Shown here: positions 11,630 to 22,721 of the stretch, piece after piece
Position numbering within the stretch: the stretch's first letter is position 1
How the letters are laid out: each line of letters starts with the position of its first letter
Source of the DNA: Triticum aestivum
Taxonomy: Eukaryota; Streptophyta; Magnoliopsida; Poales; Poaceae
Direction of reading: 5' to 3'
DNA: 64,000 bases
NCBI RefSeq assembly: GCF_018294505.1
Contig: NC_057807.1
Span: forward strand, 167,193,582-167,257,581
The notes under the pieces: model-generated
The model's input: only the letters and a program-made list of their open reading frames with translations
Told to the model about the DNA's origin: nothing
Database searches by the model: none
Position numbers and translations under genes: made by a program

Positions 11630-12598
11630 CTAGGGACACTCACGCATATAGTGGCCAGATTCCCCACACTTGAAACAAGTCACGGAATTGGTACGTGGAG
11701 GAGCATTGTTGGTTGGACCCCCATAGGGCTTGGCTGGTGCAGACTGTTGAACGGGGCGAGGCGCCTGGAAGGATGGCCTCGGTGTGAACCTAGGTGGCAG
11801 GGCAGTGTTGGGCACCCACACGCGGTGCTTCTGAGGACCCGCACCGGATGAGGAACCCATGTCACGGCCATGCTTGCGTGTTGCGTCATAATCAGTCTGA
11901 CCAGTCTCAGCACTGATGGCCTTGTTAACAAGTTTCTGAAAAGATGTGCACTCATGCAGACGGAGGTCGCGGCGAAGCTCAGGACTAAGTCCCTTACGGA
12001 ACCTTGCTTGCTTCTTGGCATCAGTAGAAACTTCCTCAGTTGCATATCATGCGAGGTTACCGAACTCCCTGCTGTAAGCATCCACAGAGAGTCGGCCCTG
12101 AGTGAAACTACAAAATTCCTCACGTTTACGGTCCATGAGACCCTCCGGAATGTGATGTTCATGGAAAGCCTCGCTGAATTCAGCCCAAGTAGTGACATGG
12201 CCTGCTGGGCGCATAGCTCCATAATTCTCCCACCATAGACTGGCGGGGCCTTCAAGATGATATGCAGCAAAGGTGACCTTGTCAGCCTCAGCTACCAGCG
12301 CGGAACGCAGCTTGTGGGAGATACTGCGAAGCCAGTCATCGGCGTCGAGAGGCTCGACGAAGTGGTGGAACGTGGGTGGATGTAACTTGATAAAATCACT
12401 GAGTGACACCACGTCAGTCCTCTGATGGTGTGATGTGTTCTGTTCAATACGCTCCAACAAACGGTTGGTCTCCCGCTTGTTTCTTTCGGCTTCCATCATA
12501 ACCTCGGCTAGGGAAGGAGGATGAGGCAGATTTGCATTCCTGACTTCACTGCCTTCGGCCTGCTCTTGAGGAGCAGGGTTAGTGCGCGTGTTGACCAT
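11630..12598 (-). pseudogene. gag, element C
   Basis: The start is the ATG at 12598 (MVNTRTNPAPQEQ), which fits the start of gag in related elements. An earlier in-frame ATG at 12691 gives a hydrophobic extension with no counterpart in element G. The gag domain has WLRSISHKLRSALVAEADK and the HLEGPASLWWENY signature, and the zinc knuckle CFKCGESGHYMREC lies at the end. A TGA at 12047-12049 replaces the CGA found in element A. The frame closes with TAG at 11630-11632, the codon shared with element A. Confidence 0.88.
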
Positions 12599-12723
12599 CC
12601 TAGGTAAACAAGACAATGATTTAGTCAGGATGATAAAATTCTGACATAGGATACAGAATGTAAGGAATAACTCGGAATGCAAGATGATCATCCATATGAC
12701 ATGGTAGATACAGAAACTGCTTC

Positions 12724-12729
12724 TTTATT
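12724..12729 (-). terminator. AATAAA downstream of the leader ORF
   Basis: A sense-strand AATAAA stands 213 nt after the stop codon of the leader ORF and before gag. A polyadenylation signal between leader ORF and gag would be harmful to the element's own RNA, so it may be a relic of a captured cellular mRNA or may give a short transcript for the leader ORF. Confidence 0.4.
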
Positions 12730-12941
12730 CCATCGTCATACACACCATATAGGGTTTAGTACAAGACCAAACAAGGTACTATTACGGTGAGAAGAGGATT
12801 ACATCTCGTCGGAGGCATTCCAAGCTCCTATACATTATTTTTCTACACCTCCGGAAGGCGATACAAACCAGGTCATATCCCACGAGTCACGCAGGACGAT
12901 AGACGACGCAGCTAACACGAACTAGTGATACTACCACTAAC

Positions 12942-13715
12942 TCAGACCGATCCGTAGTAGTCCTCGTAGAAGTCACCTCCATAGCCTGGAAGCTCAACAT
13001 GATCATCCGGAAACAGACGATCTCGCGGAGCTTGTGGACCATAGGGGCTAGGATGAGGTCTTGGACCAACAGACGGTGGCCTGCAGGGACCGCGGGGTGG
13101 GGTGATGCCTCCTACATCACGCCAACCCATCACGTCTGGCAGAGCAGATCTCACAGGATAGAGATCGCGCATATCCGAATATCCAGCTTGCACCGCCGGT
13201 GCAAACCGAGTCAATGTGGCCCAATGGTCAGCACGGGTATTGAAGAGCTCTAACCTCAAGGCCCGATTTTCACGGTCCTTATCCTCGAGCATCTCAGCAG
13301 TGGTGCGAGTCCGTGAATCCTCCTGAGTGGGGTCAGCATAGATAGCCTGGAAATACCCTTGTGCTCCCGGAAGTGATCCTGGCATATACCGGAAATCAGA
13401 GTCCCGAAATAGGCCAGACCTGACTCGCATGATGGTCATCATAGAGTAGGCGGCGTCCTGCACAGCCATCTCAATAGTAACCCCGAGTCCATAGGAGCAG
13501 TGAAGGGGCTCGGTGGATCCAGGATAAGATGGAAATATCCTGACAGTGCAGAGATACTGGCTTTGATTAAAGTCTCGGAATTGCTCTTCGACCGTGTACT
13601 CAGGATACCAACGGTATCCGGCCTCAGTCATTACCCTGACCAACATGGCAGTATGGCCGGGTACACCTAGGCATCGAGTCAGGCGAACCGCTTGATTGAG
13701 GTCGCGAGTGGCCAT
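12942..13715 (-). CDS. Leader ORF between PBS and gag; dsRBD-like fold (novel extra ORF)
   Basis: This is a 257-residue open frame in sense orientation, starting at the ATG for MATRDLNQAVRL; an upstream MCFQ extension in the same frame is less likely. Residues about 23-97 follow the order helix (AMLVRVMTEAG), strand (EYTVEEQFRDF), strand (QYLCTVRIF), strand (CSYGLGVT), helix (IEMAVQDAAYSMMTIMR). This is the layout and hydrophobic pattern of a double-stranded RNA-binding domain, but the usual lysine cluster at the start of the last helix is missing. Next comes a charged, probably coiled-coil stretch (EMLEDKDRENRALRLEL), then a proline-rich, acidic tail. It has no stop although gag and pol of this copy are broken. 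Element G, a close relative, has no such ORF. The function is unknown. Fold assignment is by eye and is an inference. Confidence 0.65.
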   Translation of the reverse strand: MATRDLNQAVRLTRCLGVPGHTAMLVRVMTEAGYRWYPEYTVEEQFRDFNQSQYLCTVRIFPSYPGSTEPLHCSYGLGVTIEMAVQDAAYSMMTIMRVRSGLFRDSDFRYMPGSLPGAQGYFQAIYADPTQEDSRTRTTAEMLEDKDRENRALRLELFNTRADHWATLTRFAPAVQAGYSDMRDLYPVRSALPDVMGWRDVGGITPPRGPCRPPSVGPRPHPSPYGPQAPRDRLFPDDHVELPGYGGDFYEDYYGSV

Positions 13716-13729
13716 CTGAAAACACAATC

Positions 13730-14139
13730 ATAATGCAAAGGCATTAGAATTTCTAGCAAAATTTCGGCAGCATAATAGCTGTAAATGCTCAAGAAGGATT
13801 TTGAGACATTTGACAAAGGATTTCATACACACTCAACATCATCATATCAAAGTTCTGAATCCATCCTAACAACATAACGTGGTAGTAGAACTAAACTAGG
13901 CTTGTATCCATCAACCCTATAAGGTACTACTGATTAGTAACACGTTATCCTGATAGAGAGAATAGATCCTAATTCCTTAACCCCCGGTGGAAGAATAGAC
14001 TGACTCAGATCAGAATGTCATAAGATAAAGGAGTAAAAAGAGCCTTACGTTCCACCCACAAACAATTCCCCTACATATAACTAAAGAATTTCTAGACTCA
14101 ACATCGACCAGTTTGGCTTGGAGAACCTACAGGCAGTCC
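13730..14139 (-). other. Leader between PBS and extra ORF, element C
   Basis: About 410 bp without a convincing ORF. It matches in part the PBS-gag leader of element G (56640-57030): both have the string CGGCAGCATAA and the stretch before the PBS. It is the ancestral leader into which the extra ORF segment appears to have been placed. Confidence 0.6.
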
Positions 14140-14153
14140 GGCTCTGATGCCAA
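14140..14153 (-). other. Primer binding site, initiator tRNA-Met type
   Basis: Minus strand TTGGCATCAGAGCC, three bases after the LTR end. It differs by one base from the TGGTATCAGAGCC of element G, which is the standard complement of the plant initiator tRNA-Met 3' end. Confidence 0.85.
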
Positions 14154-14156
14154 CGC

Positions 14157-17100
14157 TGTCAGGACCCCGACTCGATGTCACATTGATCTAGCCGGTAACA
14201 CCTCATATCACTTTGCGGCCTCACGCACGGTATCCCCACGGGTGTCGCCTTACCTTTGCCCGGGACCGTTTGCGCCTTTTGGCTCACATATATGATAGTG
14301 TCGCTAGCATCCATATGATAAGGAGCCCGGGCTGACATGACTAGTCGTAAAACCCAATGTGGCACAGACTTACAGGGACAGGCATCCATGACCCAGCTTC
14401 GAACGTGTCGGTCATCAGCAAGTGGGTCCGGGCTGTAGCACTGGGCTAGCAGGACTCCAGTAAACCGGGCTGTAGCGGGCTAGCAGGACTCCGGTACTCA
14501 ATGCGTGACATTTCCCCGAAGGGACAGACACCGGAACGAAGAAGGACACATGCCGGCCAGCCTAAGTGTTCCAGAGCAGTAGCAAGCTACCATGGCTCAG
14601 CGGTAACACTAGGAGACATTTCCCGGTAAGAGAGGCTACTAAAGATAAACAACTAGATAGTCAGATCCCACACATACCAAGCATTTCAATCATACACACA
14701 TTATGCTCGATATGTGCAAATACAACCAGGCATCACAACATGACTCTATGACACAAGTACTTTATTTAAGGCCCAGGGAGCCATACATAACATACACAAA
14801 GGTACGGGTCACACGACCCAGCATTCAAGTCATACAATCATACAAACCAGCAGCAGAAGTAACTTGTCTGAGTACAGACAACTAGAAAAATAGAAGAGGC
14901 TTGGAAAGCCTAGCTATACTACGTGGTCCTTCACAAGCTCAGGATCACCACCTGGGCCTTAGCCTACTCATTGATGTCAACGTCTACGTAGAACCCATCA
15001 GAAGGGGTTGCAGCGTCTTCTGTAAAAATGTAAATTATAGCAACATGAGTACAAAGGTACTCAGCAAGACTTACATCAGATCCTACATACATGCATATTA
15101 TCAAAAAGGGGTGGTGGAGTTGTTGCAGCAAGCCAGCTTTGACTCTTGGCTAGGCTAACCTACGAGACTCCAACTTGAAATGGTTTTGCGTACACGAGTC
15201 CACTACTCACCAATTCAATACACTACCGAGGATCCACCTCCGTCTTCCTACGGAAGAGCCATCCTCGGCACTCACACTTATCTTGAGGCTTTTAGTAGTT
15301 TCCATTTACTTGTCTATGAACTGTATAGGCAACCAAGTAGTCCTTTACCGCGGACGCGGCTATTCGAATAGTTCATGATAACCCTGCAGGGTTGTACTTC
15401 TTCATACACGCTCTCACCACTTACCGTCGTTTACACGACATGTACTTGGCAACCTTCAAGAGGAAGCCCAACGTGGGTGTCGGCCACGACCTACCTAATC
15501 ACCTAAGTCTCCAGTCCAGGTTTATCGCCTATCCAGGTTCCATCCGTAGGGAGTCCGGCCGAGGTTTTCCATACGGCCCCGAACGATGTGAACAGGGTTC
15601 CCGAGATACCTAACGGGTATTCGGTACACCCGGCCACATACCTACCGCATCACAGCCCACCCCTACGGTCAGCGCTGTCCACGGCCTCCAGTAGGCTACA
15701 AACACCAGAAACTACTAGCAACTCCTGGAAGGAGAACTAGGGTGAATAAGAAGCCGAGAGGGTCCATTGGTTTTGGGCCCAATGCATGGTAGTAGCTGAT
15801 TCTTAAATCACACATACAGGTCTCAGTGCTTAAGGTCGGCTTCAATGAAACAACCCACCATGTACTCCTACATGGCCTTTCATCGATACCTTTACCAAAT
15901 CGTGTTCACCACACCACTCTCATTACCGACATAATCATTTCACTCTAGCCCATCACCCAGATGAACCATACCTGACACGACTCTAAGCATAGCAGGCATA
16001 GCAAGGTAGGAACAACACATACATATGGCTCAATCAACTCCTACACATGCTAGTGGGTTTCATCTAGTTACTGTGGCAATGACAGGTCATGTAGAGGAAG
16101 TGGGTTCAACTACCGTAGCACACAGCAGTTTGAAACGCGTTGTCTTAATGCAGTAAAAGAGAGCAGGAGCGAGAACATGGGATTGTATCGATATGATCAA
16201 ATGGTTGGTTGCTTGCCTGATGGTTCGATGCACTGATACGGTTCTTCGTTAGGGTAATCACGGTACTCCTCGGAGGCAGAACCTTCCGCAAGAACACCGA
16301 TACACAACCATCACCAAACAATGTGCAACAATATGATGCATGCATGAAACATAGCAATATGAGTGTGTTGGGCTAATGCAACTAAGACCAGAAGGGTTTG
16401 TACCAATTTGAGTCAAAGATTCAAATTTCAAACTCAAATATGGTCCTTTAAAGTGTTTTTCCTTGTTCTGCATTAAACATCAAGTTAACTTGTTTAGTCA
16501 TGCATGAAAATAGTACAGATGGATAGATTGGATTTTTCTGATCATTTTTCATATATAATTTGTCTGATTTGGAGTTACAGAATAAAAGTTATGAATTTTT
16601 AAAGTTTAAACTATATTCTGGAATTTCCTATATTAGATTAATTCCAGAAAATCAATTATTGCGTCGGCCTGACGTCAGTGTGACGTCAGCAGGTCAACGG
16701 GACATGTCCAGGTCAAACCTGACAGTGGGTCCCGCGTGTCAGGGTGATTAATTTAATTAAAGTTTAAATAAAACTAAACCTGTTTAATTAACAGGGCTGG
16801 GCCCCACCTGTCATTGACTCAGGGGAGTCAACCAGGGCCCACCCGTGGTCAAACCCGGGTCGGCTGCATCGGCGTTTAGCCGCCGGTGAGCCCGACGCGG
16901 CGGCGGAAGTGGTTTTGGCTGTTTCGGCCACCAAATGGGTCACGGAGACCACCAGAGTGGAGCTGAGGACGAGCCGCAGCTCTTGGTGGAGTCCGTTGGG
17001 GTCGGGGTGGCCGGAGTTGGCGCCGGCGACGACTTTGGCGGCCACCGGGGTTCGGCCGAAGACGAACTTGACGCTGGAGCGGTCGGTGAGGCTCGGGGAG

Positions 17101-18206
17101 TAGCTAGCTAGGTGCTACGGGACACGATGAGTATGATGGACACCGTGGAGTGGTCGGAGGGTGACCGGGAGCACGTCGGCGACGAGCTCCACGGCGGTGG
17201 GTGCGGTTGAGATCCGGGAGGTTGCTACACGGCTCGGGAGCAAGAAAAGGAGGGGGGGAAAGATGGCTAAGCTCACACTGAGTGCGACGAAGCCCTTGGT
17301 GCGGCCGGAGATGGACCGGAGCGACGACGGCGTTGAAGGGGATCTCCGGCGATGGCGGTTCGGGCGAGGTCGTTGCGGTGGAGTCGGGCGTTGCGAGCGC
17401 TCGGGGCTCGGCTTGCTCGATGGAGTGGACAGCGGCGGAGCTCCTGGACACGATGAGAGGACGCACGGGCGGCGGGAAGCACGGCTACGACGAAGGCACG
17501 GCGATGGTGGCGTCGGTCATGGCGGGGGAGCGCGAGGGGGAGGAGCTGGAGAGAGGAGGGGGTGTCTGGGGGGTTCGGGGGAGCGAGGGAGGCTGATCCA
17601 CGACGTCACCGGGCGCGGGGAGCGGCGAGGCGGCGAGCAGGTGCGTGGCGCGCGCTGTGGTCGCCGTCGGGCACCTGCCTGCCTGCCTGGCCGGCAAGCA
17701 GCTCGCTGGAGCGGCGCTGGGCTGGGCCGGCAGGTGGGCCGGGAGCAGGCGTCAGGTAAGTTTTTCCATTTTCTTTCTGTTTTCTGTTTTTTTAATACTT
17801 CTGCAACTTTGTTGAATTAAATAAAATACTTAGGCAACTCCTAAAATCACCAAACTACTCCTGGTCCATAGTTGGATTATTTCCAACATGAAACACTTTA
17901 GTTTGGAGATATTTGAGCATTTAAATATTTTATATAATTTTAAATGCCCAAATTCAAATATTTATGATTTAATTCAAAAACCCTAAGATGGCCTAGGAAA
18001 ATGTGCATCACTTTTGGCAGAGGTTCTGAACCAAGACAAAAATGATGGGCATTTTAGAAGGGCATTTCAGGTTCATTGAAAAAGTTTTTAGTAAACCCTT
18101 ATTGGTTTCAGAGGGGACTGGGGGTTCTGTCATCCCCATTTCAGGTTTCTGATGAAAGAGTAAACATGATGCAACACTCTAATGCATGGCTAACTAGGGT
18201 GTGACA
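14157..18206 (-). repeat. 5' LTR of element C (4050 bp)
   Basis: The inverted counterpart of LTR A, bounded by TGTCAGGACC at 14157 and GTGACA at 18206 on the plus strand. It contains the GC-rich block (about 16860-17760), two intact TGACGTCA sites plus a degenerate third site at about 16660-16690, and the antisense CAG/GTAAGT at 17755-17763. Many small ORFs on either strand are compositional. Confidence 0.95.
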
Positions 18207-18433
18207 GCCGTATTGTATTTCCGTACTATCACATGAAGCGAGTTTACTGTCTTGACTTCTTGTGGGAAAGTCTTCTGACTTCCGGTGCTCTGCTGGTGGG
18301 GTCCGTCATCGTCCTCGCTTGGCGCATCGAGCCCCTTGTGTTCGGCGTTGAGTCTGCCGGACTGTTTAAAAACCCAACAATTTCGGTTGGTGTGGTTTGC
18401 AGGCCTTCCGGAGGTACTGTGGATTTGACATAT

Positions 18434-20666
18434 TCAATCCAAAATTTTGTTTAAGTTGGATAGCTCGTCACTGTTGTCCTTAAGAGGCAGTGTTTTATTG
18501 TTTGGCTGCGAGCTTTTGAATCCGGCGTTGACCGCCGTGCTCTTTGGGATTTTTTCTTTATTCCGGCGCTGATCTTTCCTGCGCCGTGATTTTCCGTTTC
18601 CATCTCTGATGTCGGATGTACTCGGGTCGCTGGTGCTGCATCTTGCTAGCCAGCTGTCTTCTCCTGCGCAGAAGCGCGTCATGAGGCTTGTTAGCGCGGC
18701 CATTGTTCTTGGATTCTCTTGGCCGAGGTGTCTAGCGAGCCATTCGTCTCGGACGTTGTGTTTAAAAGCTGCTAAGGCTTCCGCATCCGGACAGTCGACT
18801 ATTTGATTCTTTTTGGTAAGGAAGCTGTTCCAAAATTCGTGCGCTGACTCTCCGGGCTGTTGAGTTATATGACTTAGATCGTCTGCATCCGGAGGGCGGA
18901 CATAAGTCCCTTGAAAATTTGCTCTAAACGCGTCCTCAAGCTCTTCCCAACTTCCAACAGTGTTTTCTGGGAGGCTTTTGAGCCAATGCCGAGCTGGCCC
19001 TTTGAGCTTGAGGGGTAGATATTTTATGGCCTGGAGATCATCTCCTCTAGCCTTGTGTATGTGTAGTATGTAGTCTTCTATCCAGACTCCGGGGTCTGTT
19101 GTTCCGTCGTATGCCTCTATGTTTATGGGTTTGAACCCTGCTGGAAATTCATGATCCAGCACCTCATCGGTGAAACATAGTGGGTGTGCGGCGCCCCTGT
19201 ATTTGGGTGTGCCGCTGTCTTCGAACACTTGCCGTGTTGTGTTACTTCCTGGGGGCCTCTTTTTTGGCCCGTAGATGGACCTAGTTGGGCCGTCTATTTT
19301 CCCAGGATCATAAGTCGGCTTGTGTGCGGCGCCGTTTGTCGCTTTTGGCCTGTCATCTGGCCGTCTATCCGGCCAGGCGGCCTCTTTATTTTTTGATTGT
19401 GAGGGCTCTATGGCTTCCTCGTCAAACTCTGGCAGCAGCTTGCGCTTCGGGTAGCTCTTTGTTTGATGGCCCTTGCCATACTTGTCTGCTCCACTTTGCT
19501 CCACTTCATTCTGAGTATGTCTTCCGCTGTTTTGATCTTCCGTTTTTCCTTCTTCAAACTTCTTGCAGTGGCGACGAGCCTTTTGTGAAGGTTCTTATGC
19601 TCCGGTGGTGTGTCCGGTGTGAGGTTGTCCGGACTGTTGGTTGCTCCGGGAAGGGGCTGATTATCCGGTTCGTCCTGTTCGGACAGTTGCTTGGTTGCAT
19701 GTTCGTCGTCCACTGGTTCGCCCTGCTATATTGCTGGGTCGTTAGGAATGCTGCTTTGATCGAGGCGGGACTTAGGGCGGCATCTACGTCGCCGTTTTGG
19801 TTGTTTATCGGCGGGATTATCCTTTGTCGCGTCCCGTTGTTCCTCGTTATCGCTTCCTTTTGGGGAGTCCACCATATATATGTCATGTGTCGAGGTGGCC
19901 TTCCAGTGCCCTGTAGGCGCTGGTTCTTGATCGTCTCCGCATCGTCGTCCATACTGTTGATGTCTTCGGAGTCGTAGTTTAGCACGTCGGTTAGATCGTC
20001 GACAGTGGCTACGAAGTGGGTGGTGGGTGGGTTTTGAATTTCTTCGTCGTCCACATCCCAACCATCCTGGCCGTAGTCCGGCCAGGGCTCTCCGCATAGT
20101 GAGAGGTGCTTCAGCGAATTTAAGATGTCGCCGAAGGGTGAGTACTGAAAGATGTCCGCAGCGGTGAACTCCATGATCGGCGCCCAATCGGATTTGATTG
20201 GCAGGGGCGCAGGAGGTTTGGAGTCCAGCAGGTAGTCCGGCACCTCAGAGTCATGAGCTTTATGAGGGACTAGGTCAGTGTTCGGCTCCATCGCCGTGGA
20301 AGTTGCAGCTCCCGAGGCGGTGTCCAGCCACCCGTCCTCGATCTGCGCGATCGGCTCCGGACTATGGGTCGGAGCGGATTCGTGTGCGGCCTCCAAGGTA
20401 CTGTCCGGCGGCAGAGTTAGGTCGTGCCCATCGTGATAGCGCGGCACGCTCGGCTGTGGCTCTGATCCATCGAAGATCAAGTCCCTGCGGATATCGGCCG
20501 TGAAGTTTAGGCTTCCAAACCTGACCTGACGGCCAGGGGCGTAGCTTTCGATCTACTCCAGATGGCCAAGTGAGTTGGCCCGCAGTGCGAAGCCGTCGAA
20601 TACGAAGATCTGTCCGGGGAGAAAAGTCTCACCCAGGACTGCGTCGTTGTTGATTGAAGAGGCCAT
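18434..20666 (-). pseudogene. gag, element D (broken)
   Basis: The likely start is the ATG at 20666 (MASSINNDAVLGETF). An in-frame TAG at 20553-20555 interrupts it early. The frame then runs open to 19554 (acidic N-terminal region), shifts through a short frame to 19408, and continues in a third frame from 19504 to 18434. That last part holds the capsid domain: FPAGFKPINIEAYDGTTDPG, then IKYLPLKLKGPARHWLKSL and SWEELEDAFRANFQGTY, the conserved gag core of Tat elements. A lysine/arginine-rich tail (SRRRKDQRRNKEKIPK) replaces a clear zinc knuckle. At least one stop and two frameshifts make it non-functional. Confidence 0.8.
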
Positions 20667-20713
20667 CAAGCCTATCGGTGACGACACAGAGGAACTCTCA
20701 ATGAAAGAACCAA

Positions 20714-21230
20714 TGTCGGTGTCAAAACCGGCGGATCTCGGGTAGGGGGTCCCGAACTGTGCGTCTAGGCGGATGGTAACAGGAGACAAGGGACACGATG
20801 TTTTACCCAGGTTCGGGCCCTCTTGATGGAGGTAAAACCCTACGTCCTGCTTGATTGATATTGATATTGTGGATGTTACAAGAGTGGATCTACCACGAGA
20901 TCAAGGAGGCTAAACCCTAGAAGCTAGCCTATGGTATGATTGTTGTAATGGTTGTTGTTGTCCTACGGACTAAAGCCATCCGGTTTATATAGACACCGGA
21001 GAGGGCTAGGGTTACATAGAGTCGGTTACAATGGTAGGAGATCTACATATCCGTATCGCCAAGATTGCCTTCCACGCCAAGGAAAGTCCCATCCGGACAC
21101 GGGACGAAGTCTTCAATCTTGGATCTTCATAGTCTTGGAGTCCGGTCGATGATGATAGTCCGGCCGATGATAGTTTGGCCGATGATGGTAGTCCGGCTGT
21201 CCGGACACCCCCTAATCCAGGACTCCCTCA
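20714..21230 (-). repeat. 5' LTR of element D (517 bp)
   Basis: Bounded by TGTCGGTGTC and ACTCCCTCA on the plus strand. It is clearly similar to the two 471-bp LTRs of element F but has extra repeats of a GTCCGGCCGATGATGG-type unit near 21135-21195. Confidence 0.9.
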
Positions 21231-22048
21231 GAGATGCTAAATCATAGTCTCTCTCTCACAGATCTCTCTTTCTCTCACAATGTCTCTCTCTCTCACCGGC
21301 CGGAGCTCACTCGATGTTGGATCCGGCGCCTACGACTTCCTCTCCACTGGATCTAGTGCCTCCAACGTCCTCTTTGCTGGATCCAGTGTCGCCCATGCCC
21401 TGCTCCGCCTCCCGTCGCATGTGCCCTGCTACATGTCCTGTTGCCCATGCTCTGCTCCACTTCCCCACTCTGATCTCTTCGGCCGCCTACCATAGCCGTT
21501 CTCCTCTCTGCTCTCTCCAGCCACCCACCATGGCCTCTCTCATCTCTACTCTCTCCGACCATCCCTGCACCGGCTCCACACGCCTCGTCCTCCATGGCCA
21601 TGGATGAACTCCGGTCGTCCTGCACTAGCTCCACCCCGCTCTGCCTCACCTCGACCCCAGCAGGGTTCGCCCTATGGTGGCTACCTCAAACATCGAGCCT
21701 CTGCATCGTTGGGTATAGCTACAGACACCCAAAGCGCTAACTGTGATGGCAGTGCAGCTGGTGCTCTGGCACGTGGCACACATCAGGGCTACTTTTTCAA
21801 ATACTTAAAAAACCTCTTTGTTGTTTGTGTTAATTATGTTGATGACAAACACATACTATGACTGACGGCAAACATGTAATATGATTGATGGCAAAATCGT
21901 TACCATCTGGCCGACGAAAAGTAGACGACAAAGTCCTCTTTGCCGAGAGACTTTGTTGTCAACTTGCTGACGACAAAATTTTTGTCGTCTGTTTTCAGGT
22001 CTTTGCCATTTGTGCTCCATAGACAGAAAATACCTTATTCATGTAGTG
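21231..22048. mobile_element. CACTA element, right end with CT-rich interior
   Basis: The right terminus ends ATGTAGTG at 22048, the complement of a CACTAC end. Before it lie short subterminal motifs typical of CACTA elements (GACGGCAAA, GACGACAAA, CTTTGCCGAGAG). The inner part (21240-21700) is CT-rich and then has repeats of TGGATCCGGCGCC / TGGATCTAGTGCC. Open frames there (for example 21280-21495 and 21314-21607 on plus) are low-complexity and unrecognised. The left end was lost when element D inserted. Confidence 0.7.
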
Positions 22049-22678
22049 CATGATACATCAAGATCGTGTCAAATCAAGAACAAGAGAGAGATCAAACACA
22101 TAGGTACTGGTACAAACCCTCAGCCCCGAGGATGAACTACTTAGGCATCACCATGGAGGTAGCAAGGATGACAAAGAAGGCCTCTGTGATGGCTTCCCCC
22201 TCCAACAGGGTGCCGGAAAAGGCCTCCAGATGAGATCACTATGGAACATAGGCTTGCGGCAGAGGAGGAATTATTGTAGGTTTGTTTTTTGAGGGTTTCT
22301 CTATTTATAGAATTTTTTCAGCATTGGAATCACGCCAAATGGATCCACGAGGGGGCCACAAGCTAGGGGGCGTGCCCTACCCCCTGGGCGTGCCGGGGTG
22401 GCTTGTGGCCACGTCGTGGGTCTTCTAGTTGCCACCTGAAGCTTCTAGGGTCCTTCTCGGTCCATAAAAAATCATAGTAAATTCTCATCGTGTTTGGACC
22501 TTCCTAGGTATGGATTTTCTATGAAACCAAAAACAAGCAGAAAGCAACAACTAGCACTAGGCACTAGATTATTATGTTAGTCTATAAAAATAATGTAAAA
22601 GTGCACTAAAACCATATATAATTGATGTAAATATAATATGAATACTTCTCAAATTATAGATACGTTGGACACGTATCA
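22049..22678 (-). repeat. Athila-like LTR fragment, minus orientation
   Basis: Reverse complement of an LTR start (TGATACGTGTCCAACGTAT at 22678 reading left), similar to the LTR at 22722 that starts TGATACGTCTCCAACG. It includes the common GGGGGCGTGCCCTACCCC block of Sabrina-type Triticeae LTRs. It is cut at 22048 by the CACTA end. It holds no gene. Confidence 0.75.
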
Positions 22679-22721
22679 TATTACGGTTCTCTTGCTCTGT
22701 TAATTCTCAATAATATGACTT

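Larger units (their letters stand above)
10601..18206 (-). mobile_element. Element C: 5' part of Tekay-type gypsy retrotransposon
   Basis: Read on the minus strand: complete 5' LTR (18206 to 14157), PBS, 1.5 kb leader with an extra ORF, gag, protease and RT, which ends after GQYEYTV at the junction with element B. It is the same family as A. The element is interrupted rather than cut by chance, because the junction falls on an exact LTR end. On its right it meets gag-pol spacer sequence of element D. The predicted target duplication is GCCGT (18207-18211). Confidence 0.9.
18207..21230 (-). mobile_element. Element D: 5' part of Tat-lineage gypsy retrotransposon (Fatima-like)
   Basis: Minus strand: 5' LTR (21230 to 20714), leader, gag, then about 230 bp of gag-pol spacer ending at the 5' LTR of element C. 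The LTR and gag resemble those of element F. From memory the LTR type, starting TGTCGGTGTCAAAACC on the plus strand, corresponds to the Triticeae family called Fatima, but this is not checked. Protease, RT and integrase lie left of the window. Confidence 0.85.

Noticed and set aside
21280..21607. Captured host exon in the CACTA remnant
   Set aside because: Low-complexity CT-rich text with three competing frames; no domain or splice pair to support an exon.
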